Positions 38,061-47,387 are shown, counted from the first letter of the stretch. The stretch is DNA of 64,000 bases from Nesterenkonia sandarakina (GCF_013410215.1 NZ_JACCFQ010000001.1:2480001-2544000); one strand, 5' to 3'. Numbers and translations: made by a program. The notes: a model not told the origin generated them from the sequence alone.

Positions 38061-39383
38061 TCAGGCAAGGGCCTCATCGTCGGTGAGTTGGTCTGCTTCG
38101 ACACTCGCACCGAGGAATCCCGAGATGACCAGTGCCAGGACTGCCAGCAGCATGACCCCGGCTGCAGAGAGGAGCGCGATGGTGGAACTGGTGGCGATGG
38201 CCAGGGCTCCGCCGAGCGGAGCGCCGAGGACGATCATTCCCCTGTTGATGGATCGTCGGGTGGCGCTCATGCGTGCCAGGAGTCGATCTGGCGTGACGGC
38301 CTGCCAGTACCCCATCTCCAGTGGCCCCTCGATGCCCATCGCCACCCAGAACACGAACTGGGCCGCGGCAATGACCCCGAAGGCCAACCAGCGCGCGGGC
38401 GGCCAGTCTGCCGGAGATGCGTATGCGCCTTCGACCAGCGGACCGTCCAGCATGGCCGCGCCCGCAAGGGGGGCGAGAGCCACCAGCGCCAACGCCGCGG
38501 GCTGGACGAACCGGGAAATCACCATGGTCCGGCCAGTCCCCCACCTTTCACCGATCCAGACCGAGAGCAGCGTGCCGATGACCGAGCCGATACCGCCAGC
38601 GGTGAGCACCAGCCCGAGTCCCAGGGCTCCAAGTCCCAGGTCGTTAAGAATCAGGGCGGGCAGGACAGCCCCCATCATCGCTGAGCCTACGAACCAGGCG
38701 TGGCTGGACCATGCCAAGGGTCCGAGCCGAGGGTGCCGGTAGATCCAGCTCAGACCCTCACTCACCTTCCGGCGAATCGATGTCGGAGTGGCCGCGGGCG
38801 GCTTCTCGGCCGCCACCTGCCTGAGGGTGAGCAGGACAGTCGCAGAGCCGAAGTGGGTGATCGCGCCGAGCAGAAGCGCGAAGGGGGCCGTGACCAGAGC
38901 GACCAAGCCGCCCGCCACGGCGCTTCCCGAGGTCTGGGCCACGGTGTCGCTCTGCTGCAGCCGGGCATTGGCCCGTGTGAGCAGGGGCCTCGGGACAAGC
39001 TGTGGCAGGAAGGACTGATAGGCCGCGTCGCTCATCAACGCCAGGGTCCCGAAGCAGAAGATCAGCACCATCACGGTTCCCAGCTCCAGGAGTCCCAGCA
39101 CGCCCAACAGGCATAAGGCTGACAGCACCAGTCCCCTGCCGAAGTCGCTCGCGATGAGCACCGTGCGTCGCCTCAAGCGGTCCACCCAGATGCCGGCCAG
39201 CAGGCCGAAGAATACATAGGGCGCCCAGCGTGCCGCGTTGACCAGCCCCTGATCGAACGCGGTGCCGCCCAGCGACACCAGGACCAGAACCGAGAGCGCC
39301 ACCGTGGTGATGTAGGTGCCGAAGTCCGAGACGGTCGAAGCGAACCAGAACCGTACGAAGGCGGAATTATGACGCAGCCTCAT
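38061..39383 (-). CDS. MFS transporter (drug/siderophore exporter type)
   Basis: A 440-residue major facilitator with about 12 TM helices, resembling the EntS/MFS_3 exporter group: start RHNSAFVRFWFASTVSDFG, then the loop 2-3 motif GIWVDRLRRRTVLI, and a pair of extended helices after the central loop. The substrate cannot be predicted. The ATG at 39383 overlaps the DUF429 stop by 4 nt (ATGA), which fixes this start over one 17 codons upstream and suggests coupled expression. Confidence 0.87.
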   Translation of the reverse strand: MRLRHNSAFVRFWFASTVSDFGTYITTVALSVLVLVSLGGTAFDQGLVNAARWAPYVFFGLLAGIWVDRLRRRTVLIASDFGRGLVLSALCLLGVLGLLELGTVMVLIFCFGTLALMSDAAYQSFLPQLVPRPLLTRANARLQQSDTVAQTSGSAVAGGLVALVTAPFALLLGAITHFGSATVLLTLRQVAAEKPPAATPTSIRRKVSEGLSWIYRHPRLGPLAWSSHAWFVGSAMMGAVLPALILNDLGLGALGLGLVLTAGGIGSVIGTLLSVWIGERWGTGRTMVISRFVQPAALALVALAPLAGAAMLDGPLVEGAYASPADWPPARWLAFGVIAAAQFVFWVAMGIEGPLEMGYWQAVTPDRLLARMSATRRSINRGMIVLGAPLGGALAIATSSTIALLSAAGVMLLAVLALVISGFLGASVEADQLTDDEALA

Positions 39384-40144
39384 GGTTGAGCGGGACGAAG
39401 GTCTGCGAGCGAACAGGATGGCAGCACGATCCATCCTTCTCGTTCTGCGCGCGCCTGCTGGTCTGGCGGCGGAGGGTCATACCTTCCCAGAGCGGCAGCG
39501 CGTGTCGCGAGGGCGGCCACCACGGCGTCGAAGCAGTCGGTGGAGTCCACCATCAGCTCGACATGCCTCCCGAGGTCCAGCCACGGCGCCTCACGCTGCA
39601 TCCGCTGGACCGGGCCGCGCCGCACCTCCGGATCTCTGCGGTACCCGCGGACCACCCAGCCCCACAGCCGCAGCGTGGCACCCGGGTACACCTCCACCAC
39701 GGCACCGGACTGGCCGGACCTGTCGACGACGAGCCCCTCGGCGGCGAGTCGTCCCAAGAGACCTGCACAGCGCATCGCGGTCAGCCCGATCCGGTCGGTG
39801 GAGACGCTCAGGGGCCAACGACCAGTCTTCTCGCGCACATTCCGGTCGGTCTCCCGGTACGCCAGCGTTCGCCGCCAGGCCATGCCACCGTCCGGGACGT
39901 GCGCACCCCGGAGGTCGGCGTGCTCCACCAGGAAACCGACGAACTCATCGGGCCAACCCAACGCGCAGTCGATCCCGATCTTCGCGACACCGGGCGCCGC
40001 TCGCGTGATCTGGGCGTCATCGACATCAAGAGTCAGCTGCTCCAGGCAGGCTCTTCGGGCAGTCCATGCGATGACCGCGAGGGCGGTTCCCCTGCTCTCG
40101 GCGGCCAGATCAACTCCGGCGGTGCGCATCGGGACGTGGCTCAT
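39380..40144 (-). CDS. DUF429 domain-containing protein (predicted RNase H-fold nuclease)
   Basis: A 254-residue protein with the DUF429 pattern: an N-terminal AGVDLAAESRGTALAV with the first acidic residue, KIGIDCALGWPDEF, REKTGRWPLSVSTDRIG, the VVEVYPGATLRLWG segment, and DSTDCFDAVVAALATRAA near the C-terminus. The family is predicted to have an RNase H-like nuclease fold, but no activity is established. The gene is coupled to the downstream MFS gene by a 4-nt overlap, an unexplained pairing. Confidence 0.82.
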   Translation of the reverse strand: MSHVPMRTAGVDLAAESRGTALAVIAWTARRACLEQLTLDVDDAQITRAAPGVAKIGIDCALGWPDEFVGFLVEHADLRGAHVPDGGMAWRRTLAYRETDRNVREKTGRWPLSVSTDRIGLTAMRCAGLLGRLAAEGLVVDRSGQSGAVVEVYPGATLRLWGWVVRGYRRDPEVRRGPVQRMQREAPWLDLGRHVELMVDSTDCFDAVVAALATRAAALGRYDPPPPDQQARAEREGWIVLPSCSLADLRPAQP

Positions 40145-40213
40145 GACCCTGACGCTACCAACGACGCCGATCCGCCGGTGTCCCCACGCCCCGCTGTGGC
40201 TTGTTCACCCATC

Positions 40214-40285
40214 TGTCGCACCTCTGTGCCATGTCCCATGGATTTGGACGGATATAGCGATGGGACATCGCATAGGGATGCGACA
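40214..40285. repeat. 72-nt intergenic inverted repeat downstream of pgsA
   Basis: Arms of 26 nt (40214-40239 and 40260-40285) match at 22 positions around a 20-nt centre. The outer tgtcgca/tgcgaca and inner atgtcccat/atgggacat blocks are perfect. The right arm contains a smaller hairpin of its own (tcgcat / atgcga). It lies in the 190-nt gap between pgsA and DUF429, both leftward. It may be the terminator of the thrS-HIT-pgsA operon, but it lacks a T-tract and is more complex than the other terminators here. Confidence 0.75.
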
Positions 40286-40335
40286 AACGTGGCGGGACGG
40301 GCGGAGCTGGGACGGGCGGAGTGCCGGCCGTCGGG

Positions 40336-40950
40336 TCAGTCGGTCGCGGCGGCGGTCTGGCGGATCACGGTCTGGAAGCGCTGGGCGATGGTGACCACCG
40401 ACGCGATCCCGAGCAGGACCAGCACGATCAGCAGCACCGAGGGGTGCAGCCCCAGACCGGTGAAGCCGGTGAACACCAGGGTGAGCACCATCCGCTCGGA
40501 GCGTTCGGCGATCCCGACGTCGGCGGTGTACCCCAGCGCCTCCGCCTTGGCCCGCACATAGGAGACCAGGCTGCCTGCCAGCAGGCAGAACGCGGACGCG
40601 ATGCCGAGCCAGAGGTGGTCTCCCCCGGTGAAGAACCAGATCATCAGACCCAGGAACACGGCACCGTCCTGGACCCGGTCCAGACAGGAGTCCAGAAAGC
40701 CGCCCAGCACCGAACCCTGTCCGCTGATCCGTGCCATCAGTCCGTCGATCAGATCCGAGAAGACGAAGACGGTGATGAACACCGTGCCCCAGAACAGCTC
40801 TCCCATGGGGTAGAACACCAGGGCGCCCAGACAGACGCCGATGGTCCCGATGACGGTCACCATGTTGGGGGTCATGCCCAGCCCGAGCAGGGCTTTGGCG
40901 ATGGGAGTGAAGAGCCCGCCGAAGAAGGCGCGCGCGTAGCGGTTGAGCAT
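40336..40950 (-). CDS. pgsA: Phosphatidylinositol phosphate synthase (CDP-alcohol phosphotransferase)
   Basis: A 204-residue membrane enzyme. It carries the CDP-alcohol phosphotransferase signature D-x2-DG-x2-AR-x8-G-x3-D-x3-D as DLIDGLMARISGQGSVLGG followed by FLDSCLDRVQD, with about six TM helices. In Actinobacteria this enzyme makes phosphatidylinositol phosphate from CDP-diacylglycerol and inositol phosphate. The order thrS, HIT, pgsA equals Rv2614c-Rv2613c-Rv2612c in M. tuberculosis, which supports the specificity. The ATG directly abuts the HIT stop codon. Confidence 0.9.
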   Translation of the reverse strand: MLNRYARAFFGGLFTPIAKALLGLGMTPNMVTVIGTIGVCLGALVFYPMGELFWGTVFITVFVFSDLIDGLMARISGQGSVLGGFLDSCLDRVQDGAVFLGLMIWFFTGGDHLWLGIASAFCLLAGSLVSYVRAKAEALGYTADVGIAERSERMVLTLVFTGFTGLGLHPSVLLIVLVLLGIASVVTIAQRFQTVIRQTAAATD

Positions 40951-41493
40951 CTAGCGGTTCGCCTCCCAGCCCTCGGCCACCAGGGCACGGGTCTCCCCCA
41001 GCGTCTGCGAGAGGTTCTTGGTCTGCGCGATGATCGGCATGAAGTTGGTGTCCCCGTTCCAGCGGGGGATCACGTGCTGGTGCAGATGCGCCGCGATGCC
41101 CGCCCCGCCGACCTTGCCCTGGTTCACCCCGAGATTGAACCCGCCTGGGTTCGCCGTCGCCCGGAGCACGCGCATGCTCTGCTGGGTCAACGCGATGAAC
41201 TCCGCCGACTCCTCGGCGTCAAGGTCGGTGAGGTCCGGAACGTGCCGGTAGGGGCAGACCATCAGGTGACCGGGGTTGTAGGGGTAGAGGTTCAGCAGCA
41301 CGAAGCAGCGAACACCCCGGTGCACGATCAGCGACTCCTCGTCGCTGCGCAGCGGGCCCTGACAGAACGGACAGTCCCCGGAACCGCTGACCTGGTCCTG
41401 GCCGCGCTTCTGATAGGCGGCACGGTGCGGGGTCCAGAGCCGCTGGAAGGCGTCCGGCACGCCCGCCAGTTCAAACTCCTCTTCGGACCCCAC
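40951..41493 (-). CDS. HIT domain protein (Ap4A phosphorylase-like)
   Basis: A 180-residue histidine-triad protein. A CPFC pair near residue 42 probably binds zinc. LLNLYPYNPGHLMVCPYRH is the usual core, and the triad is HLHQHVIPRW. The mycobacterial homologue at the same position (Rv2613c) is reported as a diadenosine tetraphosphate phosphorylase. GTG start 6 nt after the thrS stop. Confidence 0.92.
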   Translation of the reverse strand: MGSEEEFELAGVPDAFQRLWTPHRAAYQKRGQDQVSGSGDCPFCQGPLRSDEESLIVHRGVRCFVLLNLYPYNPGHLMVCPYRHVPDLTDLDAEESAEFIALTQQSMRVLRATANPGGFNLGVNQGKVGGAGIAAHLHQHVIPRWNGDTNFMPIIAQTKNLSQTLGETRALVAEGWEANR

Positions 41494-41499
41494 GCCGGT

Positions 41500-43566
41500 T
41501 CAGCCTTCCTTGGATTCGATCGCTGCCAGGATCCGGGCCACGGCCTCGTCCACCGGCACCTGGTTGTCCTGGCTGCCGTCGCGGAACCGGAACGAGACCG
41601 CTCCGGCGTCGGCGTCGTCGCCCCCGGCGATCAGCACGAACGGAATCTTGTCCTTCGAGGCCGTGCGGATCTTCTTCGGGAAGCGGTCGCTGCTGTCTTC
41701 AAGTTCCGCGCGCACACCGGCGGCCTGCAGCTTGGCGACCACCTCGGCGAGGTAGTCGTTGAACGGCTCCGCCACCGGGATCGCCCGGACCTGGACCGGG
41801 GAGAGCCACACCGGGAACGCCCCGGCGTAGTGTTCGGTGAGCACGCCGAGGAAGCGTTCGATGGAGCCGAACTTCGCGGCGTGGATCATCACCGGCTCCT
41901 GCCGGGTGCCGTCAGCTGCCTGGTACTCCAGCCCGAAGCGCGCGGGCTGGTTGAAGTCATACTGCACCGTGGACATCTGCCAGGTCCGGCCGATGGCGTC
42001 GCGGGCCTGCACGGAGATCTTCGGGCCGTAGTAGGCCGCGCCGCCGGGATCCGCGACCAGCTCCAGACCGGTCTCGGTGGCGACGTCTTCAAGCACCTTG
42101 GTGGCCTCGGCCCACTGCTCGGGGCTGCCGATGAACTTCTCGGAGTCCTCGTCCCGGGTGGAGAGCTCGAGGTAGAAGTCATCGAGCCCGAAGTCGCGCA
42201 GCAGCGAGAGCACGAAGGTCAGCAGGTGCCGCACCTCGTCGGGGGCCTGTTCCTTGGTGACATAGGAGTGTGAGTCGTCCTGGGCGAAGCCGCGCACCCG
42301 GGTCAGCCCGTGGATCACACCGGACTTCTCGTACCGGTAGACCGAGCCGAACTCGAAGAGCCGCATCGGCAGTTCGCGGTAGGAGCGGCCGCGGGAGCGG
42401 TAGATCAGGTTGTGCATCGGGCAGTTCATCGCCTTGAGCCGGTAGTCCTGGCCCTGCTTGGTGATGTTGCCCTCGGCGTCGCGCTCCTCATCCACATGCA
42501 GCGGCGGGAACATGGTGTCGGCGTAGTAGGGCAGGTGTCCCGAGGTGTGGAACAGGCCGTCCTTGGAGATGTGCGGGGTGCCCACGTACTGGAAGCCGGC
42601 CTCGATGTGCCGGGTCCGGACGTAGTCCTCCATCTCGCGCTTGATGATGCCGCCCTTGGGGTGGAACAGCGGCAGACCGGAGCCGAGCTCGTCGGGGAAG
42701 CTGAAGAGGTCCAGTTCGGAGCCCAGCCGGCGGTGGTCGCGGCGTTCGGCCTCGGCGAGCCGCTCCTTATAGGCCTTCAGGTCCTCCTTGGTCGGCCAGG
42801 CGGTGCCGTAGAGGCGCTGCAGCTGCGGGTTGGTCTCCTTGCCGCGCCAGTAGGCCGCGGCGGAGCGCATCACGGCGTAGGCGTTGGCGATCAGCTTGGT
42901 GTTGGGCAGGTGCGGTCCGCGGCAGAGGTCGGACCAGATCCGCTCCCCGTGGCGATCCACGTTGTGGTAGATCGTGATCTCCCCGCCGCCTACCTCGATG
43001 TTGGCGCCCTCGGCGGCCTCAGCGGCACCTGCGCTGCTGCCGTCGCTGGCGACGCCGAGCAGCTCGAGCTTATACGGCTCCTCGGCCATGGCGGCCTTGG
43101 CCTGGTCTTCGCTGACCACCTCGCGCTCGAAGAGCTGGGTCTGATTGATCAGCTTCTGCATGGCCTTCTCGATCTTCTTCAGATCTTCCGGCGTGAAGGG
43201 CTCGGCGACGTCGAAGTCGAAGTAGAACCCGTCGGTGATGTGGGGGCCGATCCCGAGCTTGGCCTCGGGGTAGAGCTGCTGGACCGCCTGGGCCATGACA
43301 TGGGCGGTGGAATGGCGCAGCACGTTGAGCCCGTCGGGGCTGGAGATGTCCACAGCCTCGACGACGGCGCCTGCCGGGATCTCCCGGGAGAGGTCCCAGA
43401 GCTCGCCGTCGACCCGCATGACCACTGTGGTCTTCTCCGCGGCGAAGAGCGTGGTGCCGGTGGTGCCGCGCTCGATGCTCGCCGTCTCGCCGTCGCGGGT
43501 GATGCTGATGGATTCAGCCGGTGCTGCGGGCTGGGACGGGGCTTCCGATGCTGCGTTTTCGGACAC
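41500..43566 (-). CDS. thrS: Threonyl-tRNA synthetase
   Basis: A 688-residue class II synthetase. The N-terminal TGS domain is followed by the editing domain with [18 protein letters not shown]. The catalytic core has [35 protein letters not shown] and AQDDSH, and a C-terminal anticodon-binding domain follows. The frame is open to 43752 and an ATG lies at 43584, but the GTG at 43566 is preceded by aggag at nine bases and gives the family N-terminus. First gene of the thrS-HIT-pgsA operon. I see no T-box leader in the 100 nt upstream. Confidence 0.95.
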   Translation of the reverse strand: MSENAASEAPSQPAAPAESISITRDGETASIERGTTGTTLFAAEKTTVVMRVDGELWDLSREIPAGAVVEAVDISSPDGLNVLRHSTAHVMAQAVQQLYPEAKLGIGPHITDGFYFDFDVAEPFTPEDLKKIEKAMQKLINQTQLFEREVVSEDQAKAAMAEEPYKLELLGVASDGSSAGAAEAAEGANIEVGGGEITIYHNVDRHGERIWSDLCRGPHLPNTKLIANAYAVMRSAAAYWRGKETNPQLQRLYGTAWPTKEDLKAYKERLAEAERRDHRRLGSELDLFSFPDELGSGLPLFHPKGGIIKREMEDYVRTRHIEAGFQYVGTPHISKDGLFHTSGHLPYYADTMFPPLHVDEERDAEGNITKQGQDYRLKAMNCPMHNLIYRSRGRSYRELPMRLFEFGSVYRYEKSGVIHGLTRVRGFAQDDSHSYVTKEQAPDEVRHLLTFVLSLLRDFGLDDFYLELSTRDEDSEKFIGSPEQWAEATKVLEDVATETGLELVADPGGAAYYGPKISVQARDAIGRTWQMSTVQYDFNQPARFGLEYQAADGTRQEPVMIHAAKFGSIERFLGVLTEHYAGAFPVWLSPVQVRAIPVAEPFNDYLAEVVAKLQAAGVRAELEDSSDRFPKKIRTASKDKIPFVLIAGGDDADAGAVSFRFRDGSQDNQVPVDEAVARILAAIESKEG

Positions 43567-43667
43567 TTGGGATGTACTCCTCATGGATGTTCTGCGGACC
43601 CAGGTGATTCTACGGGAACCCCGGCGGAACTGATCCCGCCGAAGACTCTGGGGCCTGCGGTGCCGGA

Positions 43668-44531
43668 TCAGTCCCGCTGACACCCCGGGCACCAGTAGAG
43701 CCGACGGCCCTGCAGCTCCGCCGCCGCGATGAGGGTCCCGCAGCGCGGACACCCGGTCCCCTGGTGCTTATACACCCAGTGCCGACGGGAGCCGCCGGTG
43801 CGCACGGTGCGGATCCGACCCTCGGCCACGCCGTCGCGCAGCTGCTCGCTGAGCCGGTCCCAGAGGGCTGCGGCGCGCTCGGGGTCCAGCTGGTTGCTCG
43901 GCGTGTGCGGATCCAGCTGCTCCAGGAACAGGGACTCGGCCCGGTAGATGTTGCCGACGCCGGCGATCACGGCCTGGTCCATCAGGGCCGCGGCGATGCT
44001 GATCCTGCGCCGGCTGAGGTTGCGCAGGAAGTCCTTGCGCGGGGTCGTGTCGGTCTGCGGCTGGCGCAGCGGGTCCGGACCCAGACGGCCGATGACCTTC
44101 TCGTAGTCCGCGAGCTGAAGCACCGCGCAGGTGGCGGGTCCCCGGAGGTCCGCCCAGCCGTGCCGGGCGCTGATGCTGGCTCGGACCGCACCCTTGGGCG
44201 GTTCCGGGACGAGCCAGCCCTCGGCGTCGTAGTGCGGCTCGAAGGTCACCGCCGCGGCGCGTGGGGCTCCGATGCTGGTCTCCGCCGCGAAGTCCGCGTC
44301 CCCGCGGAAGCTGAAGGCGCCGTAGAGCCCCAAATGGACCTGCCAGATCTCCGGCCCGAGGTGGACGAAGAGGTGCTTGCCCCAGGCCTCGGCATGTTCC
44401 GGGGTCTGCCCGTCCAGTCGCTGCGCGCCGGCGGTGAAGCGTCCCTGCGGGGAGCTGACCCGCCACGGGCGGCCCACGAAGACCGTGTTGATCTGCGCGG
44501 CGAGCCGGTGGAGGGTATGGCCTTCAGGCAT
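43668..44531 (-). CDS. Fpg/Nei family DNA glycosylase (endonuclease VIII type)
   Basis: A 287-residue base-excision repair glycosylase/AP lyase. Mature Pro2 and Glu3 ([11 protein letters not shown]) are the nucleophile and catalytic acid, and the MPEGHT form is typical of the Nei group. The helix-two-turn-helix has [18 protein letters not shown]. The zinc finger is complete (CPRCGTL ... YWCPGCQRD). It follows rpiB by 3 nt. Actinobacteria carry several Nei/Fpg paralogues; which one this is cannot be decided. Confidence 0.9.
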   Translation of the reverse strand: MPEGHTLHRLAAQINTVFVGRPWRVSSPQGRFTAGAQRLDGQTPEHAEAWGKHLFVHLGPEIWQVHLGLYGAFSFRGDADFAAETSIGAPRAAAVTFEPHYDAEGWLVPEPPKGAVRASISARHGWADLRGPATCAVLQLADYEKVIGRLGPDPLRQPQTDTTPRKDFLRNLSRRRISIAAALMDQAVIAGVGNIYRAESLFLEQLDPHTPSNQLDPERAAALWDRLSEQLRDGVAEGRIRTVRTGGSRRHWVYKHQGTGCPRCGTLIAAAELQGRRLYWCPGCQRD

Positions 44532-44534
44532 GGA

Positions 44535-45020
44535 TCAGTCGAGGATCTCGCGGGTGCGTTCGTAGTGGCCGATCTTCCCGATCCGGCGCGCGTGGCGATC
44601 ATCGCCGCTGAAGTCCGCGCCGAGGAAGGCCTCAACGATCCCGGTGGCCTCTTGAAGGCTGTGCTGGCGACCACCGAGGGCGACCACGTTGGCGTCGTTG
44701 TGCTCGCGCGCCAGCACCGCGGTGTCGTGGTTCCAGGCCAGTGCGGCCCGGACGCCGGTGACCTTGTTCGCCGCGATCTGCTCACCGTTGCCGGAACCGC
44801 CCAGCACGATGCCCAGCGCGTTCCTCCCGGCGCTGCGAGCGGCCACCACGGCCTCAGCGGCGCGGATGCAGAACGCCGGGTAGTCATCCAGGGCGTCATA
44901 CTCGCGCGGCCCGTGATCGATGAGCGTGTAGCCGAGACCACGCAGGTGCTCCACCAGGTGGGCGGAGAGCTCCATTCCGGCGTGATCGGTGGCGATGTGG
45001 ACTTCCATGCTGTCTACCAT
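44535..45020 (-). CDS. rpiB: Ribose-5-phosphate isomerase B
   Basis: A 161-residue sugar isomerase of the pentose phosphate pathway. [20 protein letters not shown] opens the protein, followed by [18 protein letters not shown] (a Ser replaces the catalytic Cys found in E. coli RpiB, as in many actinobacterial proteins) and the C-terminal [10 protein letters not shown]. Either ATG at 45020 or 45008 is possible; the first has gagaagag directly upstream. It forms a pair with the glycosylase gene and is divergent from the globin gene. Confidence 0.93.
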   Translation of the reverse strand: MVDSMEVHIATDHAGMELSAHLVEHLRGLGYTLIDHGPREYDALDDYPAFCIRAAEAVVAARSAGRNALGIVLGGSGNGEQIAANKVTGVRAALAWNHDTAVLAREHNDANVVALGGRQHSLQEATGIVEAFLGADFSGDDRHARRIGKIGHYERTREILD

Positions 45021-45188
45021 GATCTCTTCTCAGACCTTTCGGGGGCGAGGACGCTTCGGGCCAGGTGCCGGGGACAATCCTACGGGGAGCCCGTGGGTGC
45101 CGGCGCGGACCGCCCGGCGGACCGGGGCTCGCGGGGAACACGGCGCGAACGAGTATCGTTGCACCCTGCACCGCGCCAGAGGAGGAAC

Positions 45189-45800
45189 ATGTCTGCAGAA
45201 GAGCCCCAGCCCGCCCGCGAGCTCCCGAAGTTCTCGAACCGACTCGGAGCTCCGATCGCCACCGTGCGCCCGGTGGGCCGTCCGCCCTCCCAGGTCTCCG
45301 GACTTCCCGGCCGCCCGGGCACAGACCAGGCGGCCGCGACGCCCTCCACTCCAGCACAGACCACCTCTGAGCCGGCCAACCCGGAGCAGCCAAACCCCGA
45401 GCAGCCCAACCCGGGACCCTCAGGCGCGGAACAGCAGAGCTTCTACGATGCCGTCGGCGGACGCAAGACCTTCGCCACGATCGTCGAGGTCTTCTACGAC
45501 CATGTCGCCGAGGATGAGGACTTCCGGGCGATGTATCCCGAGGCGGACCTTCAGCCGGCGAAGGATCGGCTGCTGATGTTCCTGGAGCAGTATTGGGGCG
45601 GACCGCGCACCTACCAGGAGCAGCGCGGGCATCCTCGGCTGCGGATGCGGCACATGCCGTTCGCGGTCGATGCCCAGGCCCGGGACAAGTGGCTGGAATT
45701 CATGCGCGCCGGGGTGGACGCCGCCGAGCTCTCCCCGCTGCACGAGCAGATCCTGTGGGACTACCTGGAGCGCGCCGCGCACTCGATGGTCAACAGCTGA
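45189..45800 (+). CDS. Group II truncated haemoglobin with N-terminal extension
   Basis: A 203-residue protein whose last 125 residues are a TrHbO-type globin: [20 protein letters not shown] (with the B10 tyrosine), then [20 protein letters not shown] and [11 protein letters not shown] with the proximal His, and the distal-site Trp in [11 protein letters not shown]. The first 80 residues are a Pro/Ala/Glu-rich extension with repeated NPEQP units, absent from short TrHbO proteins. The ATG has ggagg four bases upstream. TrHbO proteins bind O2 and NO, and roles in respiration or nitrosative stress have been proposed. A 12-nt direct repeat (gtcaacagctga at 45789 and 45823) duplicates the last codons. 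Confidence 0.9.
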   Translation: MSAEEPQPARELPKFSNRLGAPIATVRPVGRPPSQVSGLPGRPGTDQAAATPSTPAQTTSEPANPEQPNPEQPNPGPSGAEQQSFYDAVGGRKTFATIVEVFYDHVAEDEDFRAMYPEADLQPAKDRLLMFLEQYWGGPRTYQEQRGHPRLRMRHMPFAVDAQARDKWLEFMRAGVDAAELSPLHEQILWDYLERAAHSMVNS

Positions 45801-45854
45801 GCTGAGTCAGCAGCGAACCCGAGTCAACAGCTGACCTGCAGAGTGCCGCTTCGC

Positions 45855-46568
45855 TCACAGCGTGGCCGGCTCCCGGGTGCTGCGGCACAGGATGTAGCCG
45901 CCCTGGGAGCTCAGCCGGATCCAGCGGCCGCGGCGATGCACCGCGGTGCTTCCCCCCGCGCCCTCCGGGGCGAGGAAGTTCAAGGCGTGGGCGCCGAAGG
46001 CCGCGCCGGCCGGGATGGCGGCGTCCTGCAGCGGCTGCGCCTCGGCGGCGGCATCGGCATCAACCTGCAATTCTGCGCCCCAGACCTGTTCTCGGACCTG
46101 CTCGACGACGGCGGCGCCCGCCGTGGTCGGAACGGCCTGCGTGATCTGGGTGATCCCGGACTGGGCCTGGGCGCGCAGGTGGTCATCGCGCAGGCTGCCC
46201 AGCGGGTCCCAGCCCGAGCGTGGCGGCGTGACCGCCGCCCAGGGCACGCTGAGCCGGCTCGGCGGGAGCGCCAGCTCGGTCTCGGCGGGGTTCATCCGGG
46301 CGATCCGTTCGCTGATCGAGCTGAGCTCTGCGGTGACATCGGCGCGGGAGTCCTCGGCCAGGGCGACGGTGCGCAGCCCCAGCACGGCGGGCAGCTGGCT
46401 CAGCAGCGAACCCGGGGTCATCACCGGCACCCAGGCGGCCAGGACCTGGCCCACGGCCTGCAGGCGGATCCCCTGCTCCTGGATGCGGCGGGCGCGCTTG
46501 ATATAGGTGGAGAGGTCCTGGAGCGAGACGGCTTCAGCGAATCGCAGCGAGTCAGTCATGGCGCTCAT
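45855..46568 (-). CDS. Uncharacterised protein coupled to the GntR regulator
   Basis: A 237-residue protein I do not recognise. It has no signal peptide or TM helix, and is rich in Ala, Leu, Gln and Glu. The N-terminal half contains LSTYIKRARRIQEQGIRLQA and a VGQVLAAWVPV segment; the C-terminus contains HRRGRWIRLSSQGGYILCRS, which looks like a small beta domain. The ATG overlaps the stop of the upstream GntR regulator by 4 nt (ATGA), so the two are probably co-translated. It is convergent with the globin gene. The sequence does not reveal its function. Confidence 0.75.
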   Translation of the reverse strand: MSAMTDSLRFAEAVSLQDLSTYIKRARRIQEQGIRLQAVGQVLAAWVPVMTPGSLLSQLPAVLGLRTVALAEDSRADVTAELSSISERIARMNPAETELALPPSRLSVPWAAVTPPRSGWDPLGSLRDDHLRAQAQSGITQITQAVPTTAGAAVVEQVREQVWGAELQVDADAAAEAQPLQDAAIPAGAAFGAHALNFLAPEGAGGSTAVHRRGRWIRLSSQGGYILCRSTREPATL

Positions 46569-47263
46569 TCTTCCAGAGCGGAGCGCACCTCATCGACCAG
46601 GATCTCCATGTACCGGCGGGCCTCGCGCGGGTCCTTGTCCGCGATCGCTCGGGCGACGCCGTCGTGGGCGTCGAGTGCCTCGGGCATCGGACGGGTGGGC
46701 ATCAGGCCGTGCTTGGTCCGTCCGGTGAGCACCTCGGCGACGACTTCGGCCAGTGCCGCAAACATGGAATTGCCTCCGGCCCGAAGCATCAGCCGGTGAA
46801 AGGCGATGTCGGCCTGGATGAACTCACTGAGCTGCTCGGACTCCCCCAGCCGCCGCATGGTGGCGGCGAGATCCAGCATCTGGTGCGCCTGGACCTCGGT
46901 GCGGCCGGTGGCGGCCAGGGCTGCCGCCTCGGTCTCCACAGCGATGCGCAGCTGGGTGAGCTCGATGAAGGCCTCGCGGGCGGCGGCTGAGGCGAGCCGC
47001 CAGCTGATCACCGCAGGCGACATCACGTCCCAGTTCTCGGCGGCAGTCACGACCAGACCGATACGACGCTTGGAGTAGAGCAGGCCGTGGGACTCGAGCA
47101 CTTTGACGCTGTCCCGGGCCACGGTGCGTGAGACGCCGAAGCGCTGCTGCAGCGACTCCAGGGTGAACACAGCGCCGGCTTCGTGCGCCCCGTCCACGAT
47201 CTCGCGCCCGAGGGTCTCCGAGATCGCATCCCGACCCACGCGGGCTACGGAAGGGTTCGCCAC
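46565..47263 (-). CDS. GntR family transcriptional regulator, FadR/FCD subfamily
   Basis: A 232-residue repressor-type regulator. The winged helix-turn-helix has FTLESLQQRFGVSRTVARDS and VKVLESHGLLYSKRRIG. The C-terminal FCD domain shows the metal-ligand pattern D-x3-H (ADIAFHRLML) and a later EALDAHDGVARAI. The GTG at 47263 has an ideal aaggagg; the frame is open six codons further. It is divergent from gluconokinase across a perfect inverted repeat, so it most likely controls gluconate use and itself. It may also act on the idonate operon 9 kb away. Confidence 0.92.
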   Translation of the reverse strand: MANPSVARVGRDAISETLGREIVDGAHEAGAVFTLESLQQRFGVSRTVARDSVKVLESHGLLYSKRRIGLVVTAAENWDVMSPAVISWRLASAAAREAFIELTQLRIAVETEAAALAATGRTEVQAHQMLDLAATMRRLGESEQLSEFIQADIAFHRLMLRAGGNSMFAALAEVVAEVLTGRTKHGLMPTRPMPEALDAHDGVARAIADKDPREARRYMEILVDEVRSALEE

Positions 47264-47296
47264 AGAGCCTCCTTGGTGCACACAGACATAAACATC

Positions 47297-47319
47297 ACAC
47301 CTTTCAGGTGGAAAGGTGT
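47297..47319. promoter_or_regulatory. Inverted-repeat operator between gntR and gluconokinase
   Basis: acacctttc (47297-47305) and gaaaggtgt (47311-47319) form a perfect 9-bp inverted repeat with a 5-nt spacer, midway in the 124-nt divergent promoter region. On the minus strand it overlaps a possible promoter (TTTCCA, 17 nt, TTATGT) for the regulator gene. The site differs in sequence from the ggtagtacc site of the idonate operon. Confidence 0.65.
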
Positions 47320-47387
47320 TATCTTAGTGGAGACGTGGTCCCCGTCACAGGGAGCGCCGGAACCATCCCCCAGCTGGAAAGAATTCG

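Noticed and set aside
43567-43667. T-box or other aminoacyl-tRNA-responsive leader before thrS
   Set aside because: The 100-nt gap is too short for a T-box and lacks the conserved T-box sequence.
43764-45800. A 678-codon open frame on the plus strand across the glycosylase, rpiB and the globin gene
   Set aside because: Only its last 203 codons are the globin gene, with a proper SD at 45189. The rest is the antisense shadow of two clearly recognisable minus-strand genes in GC-rich sequence.
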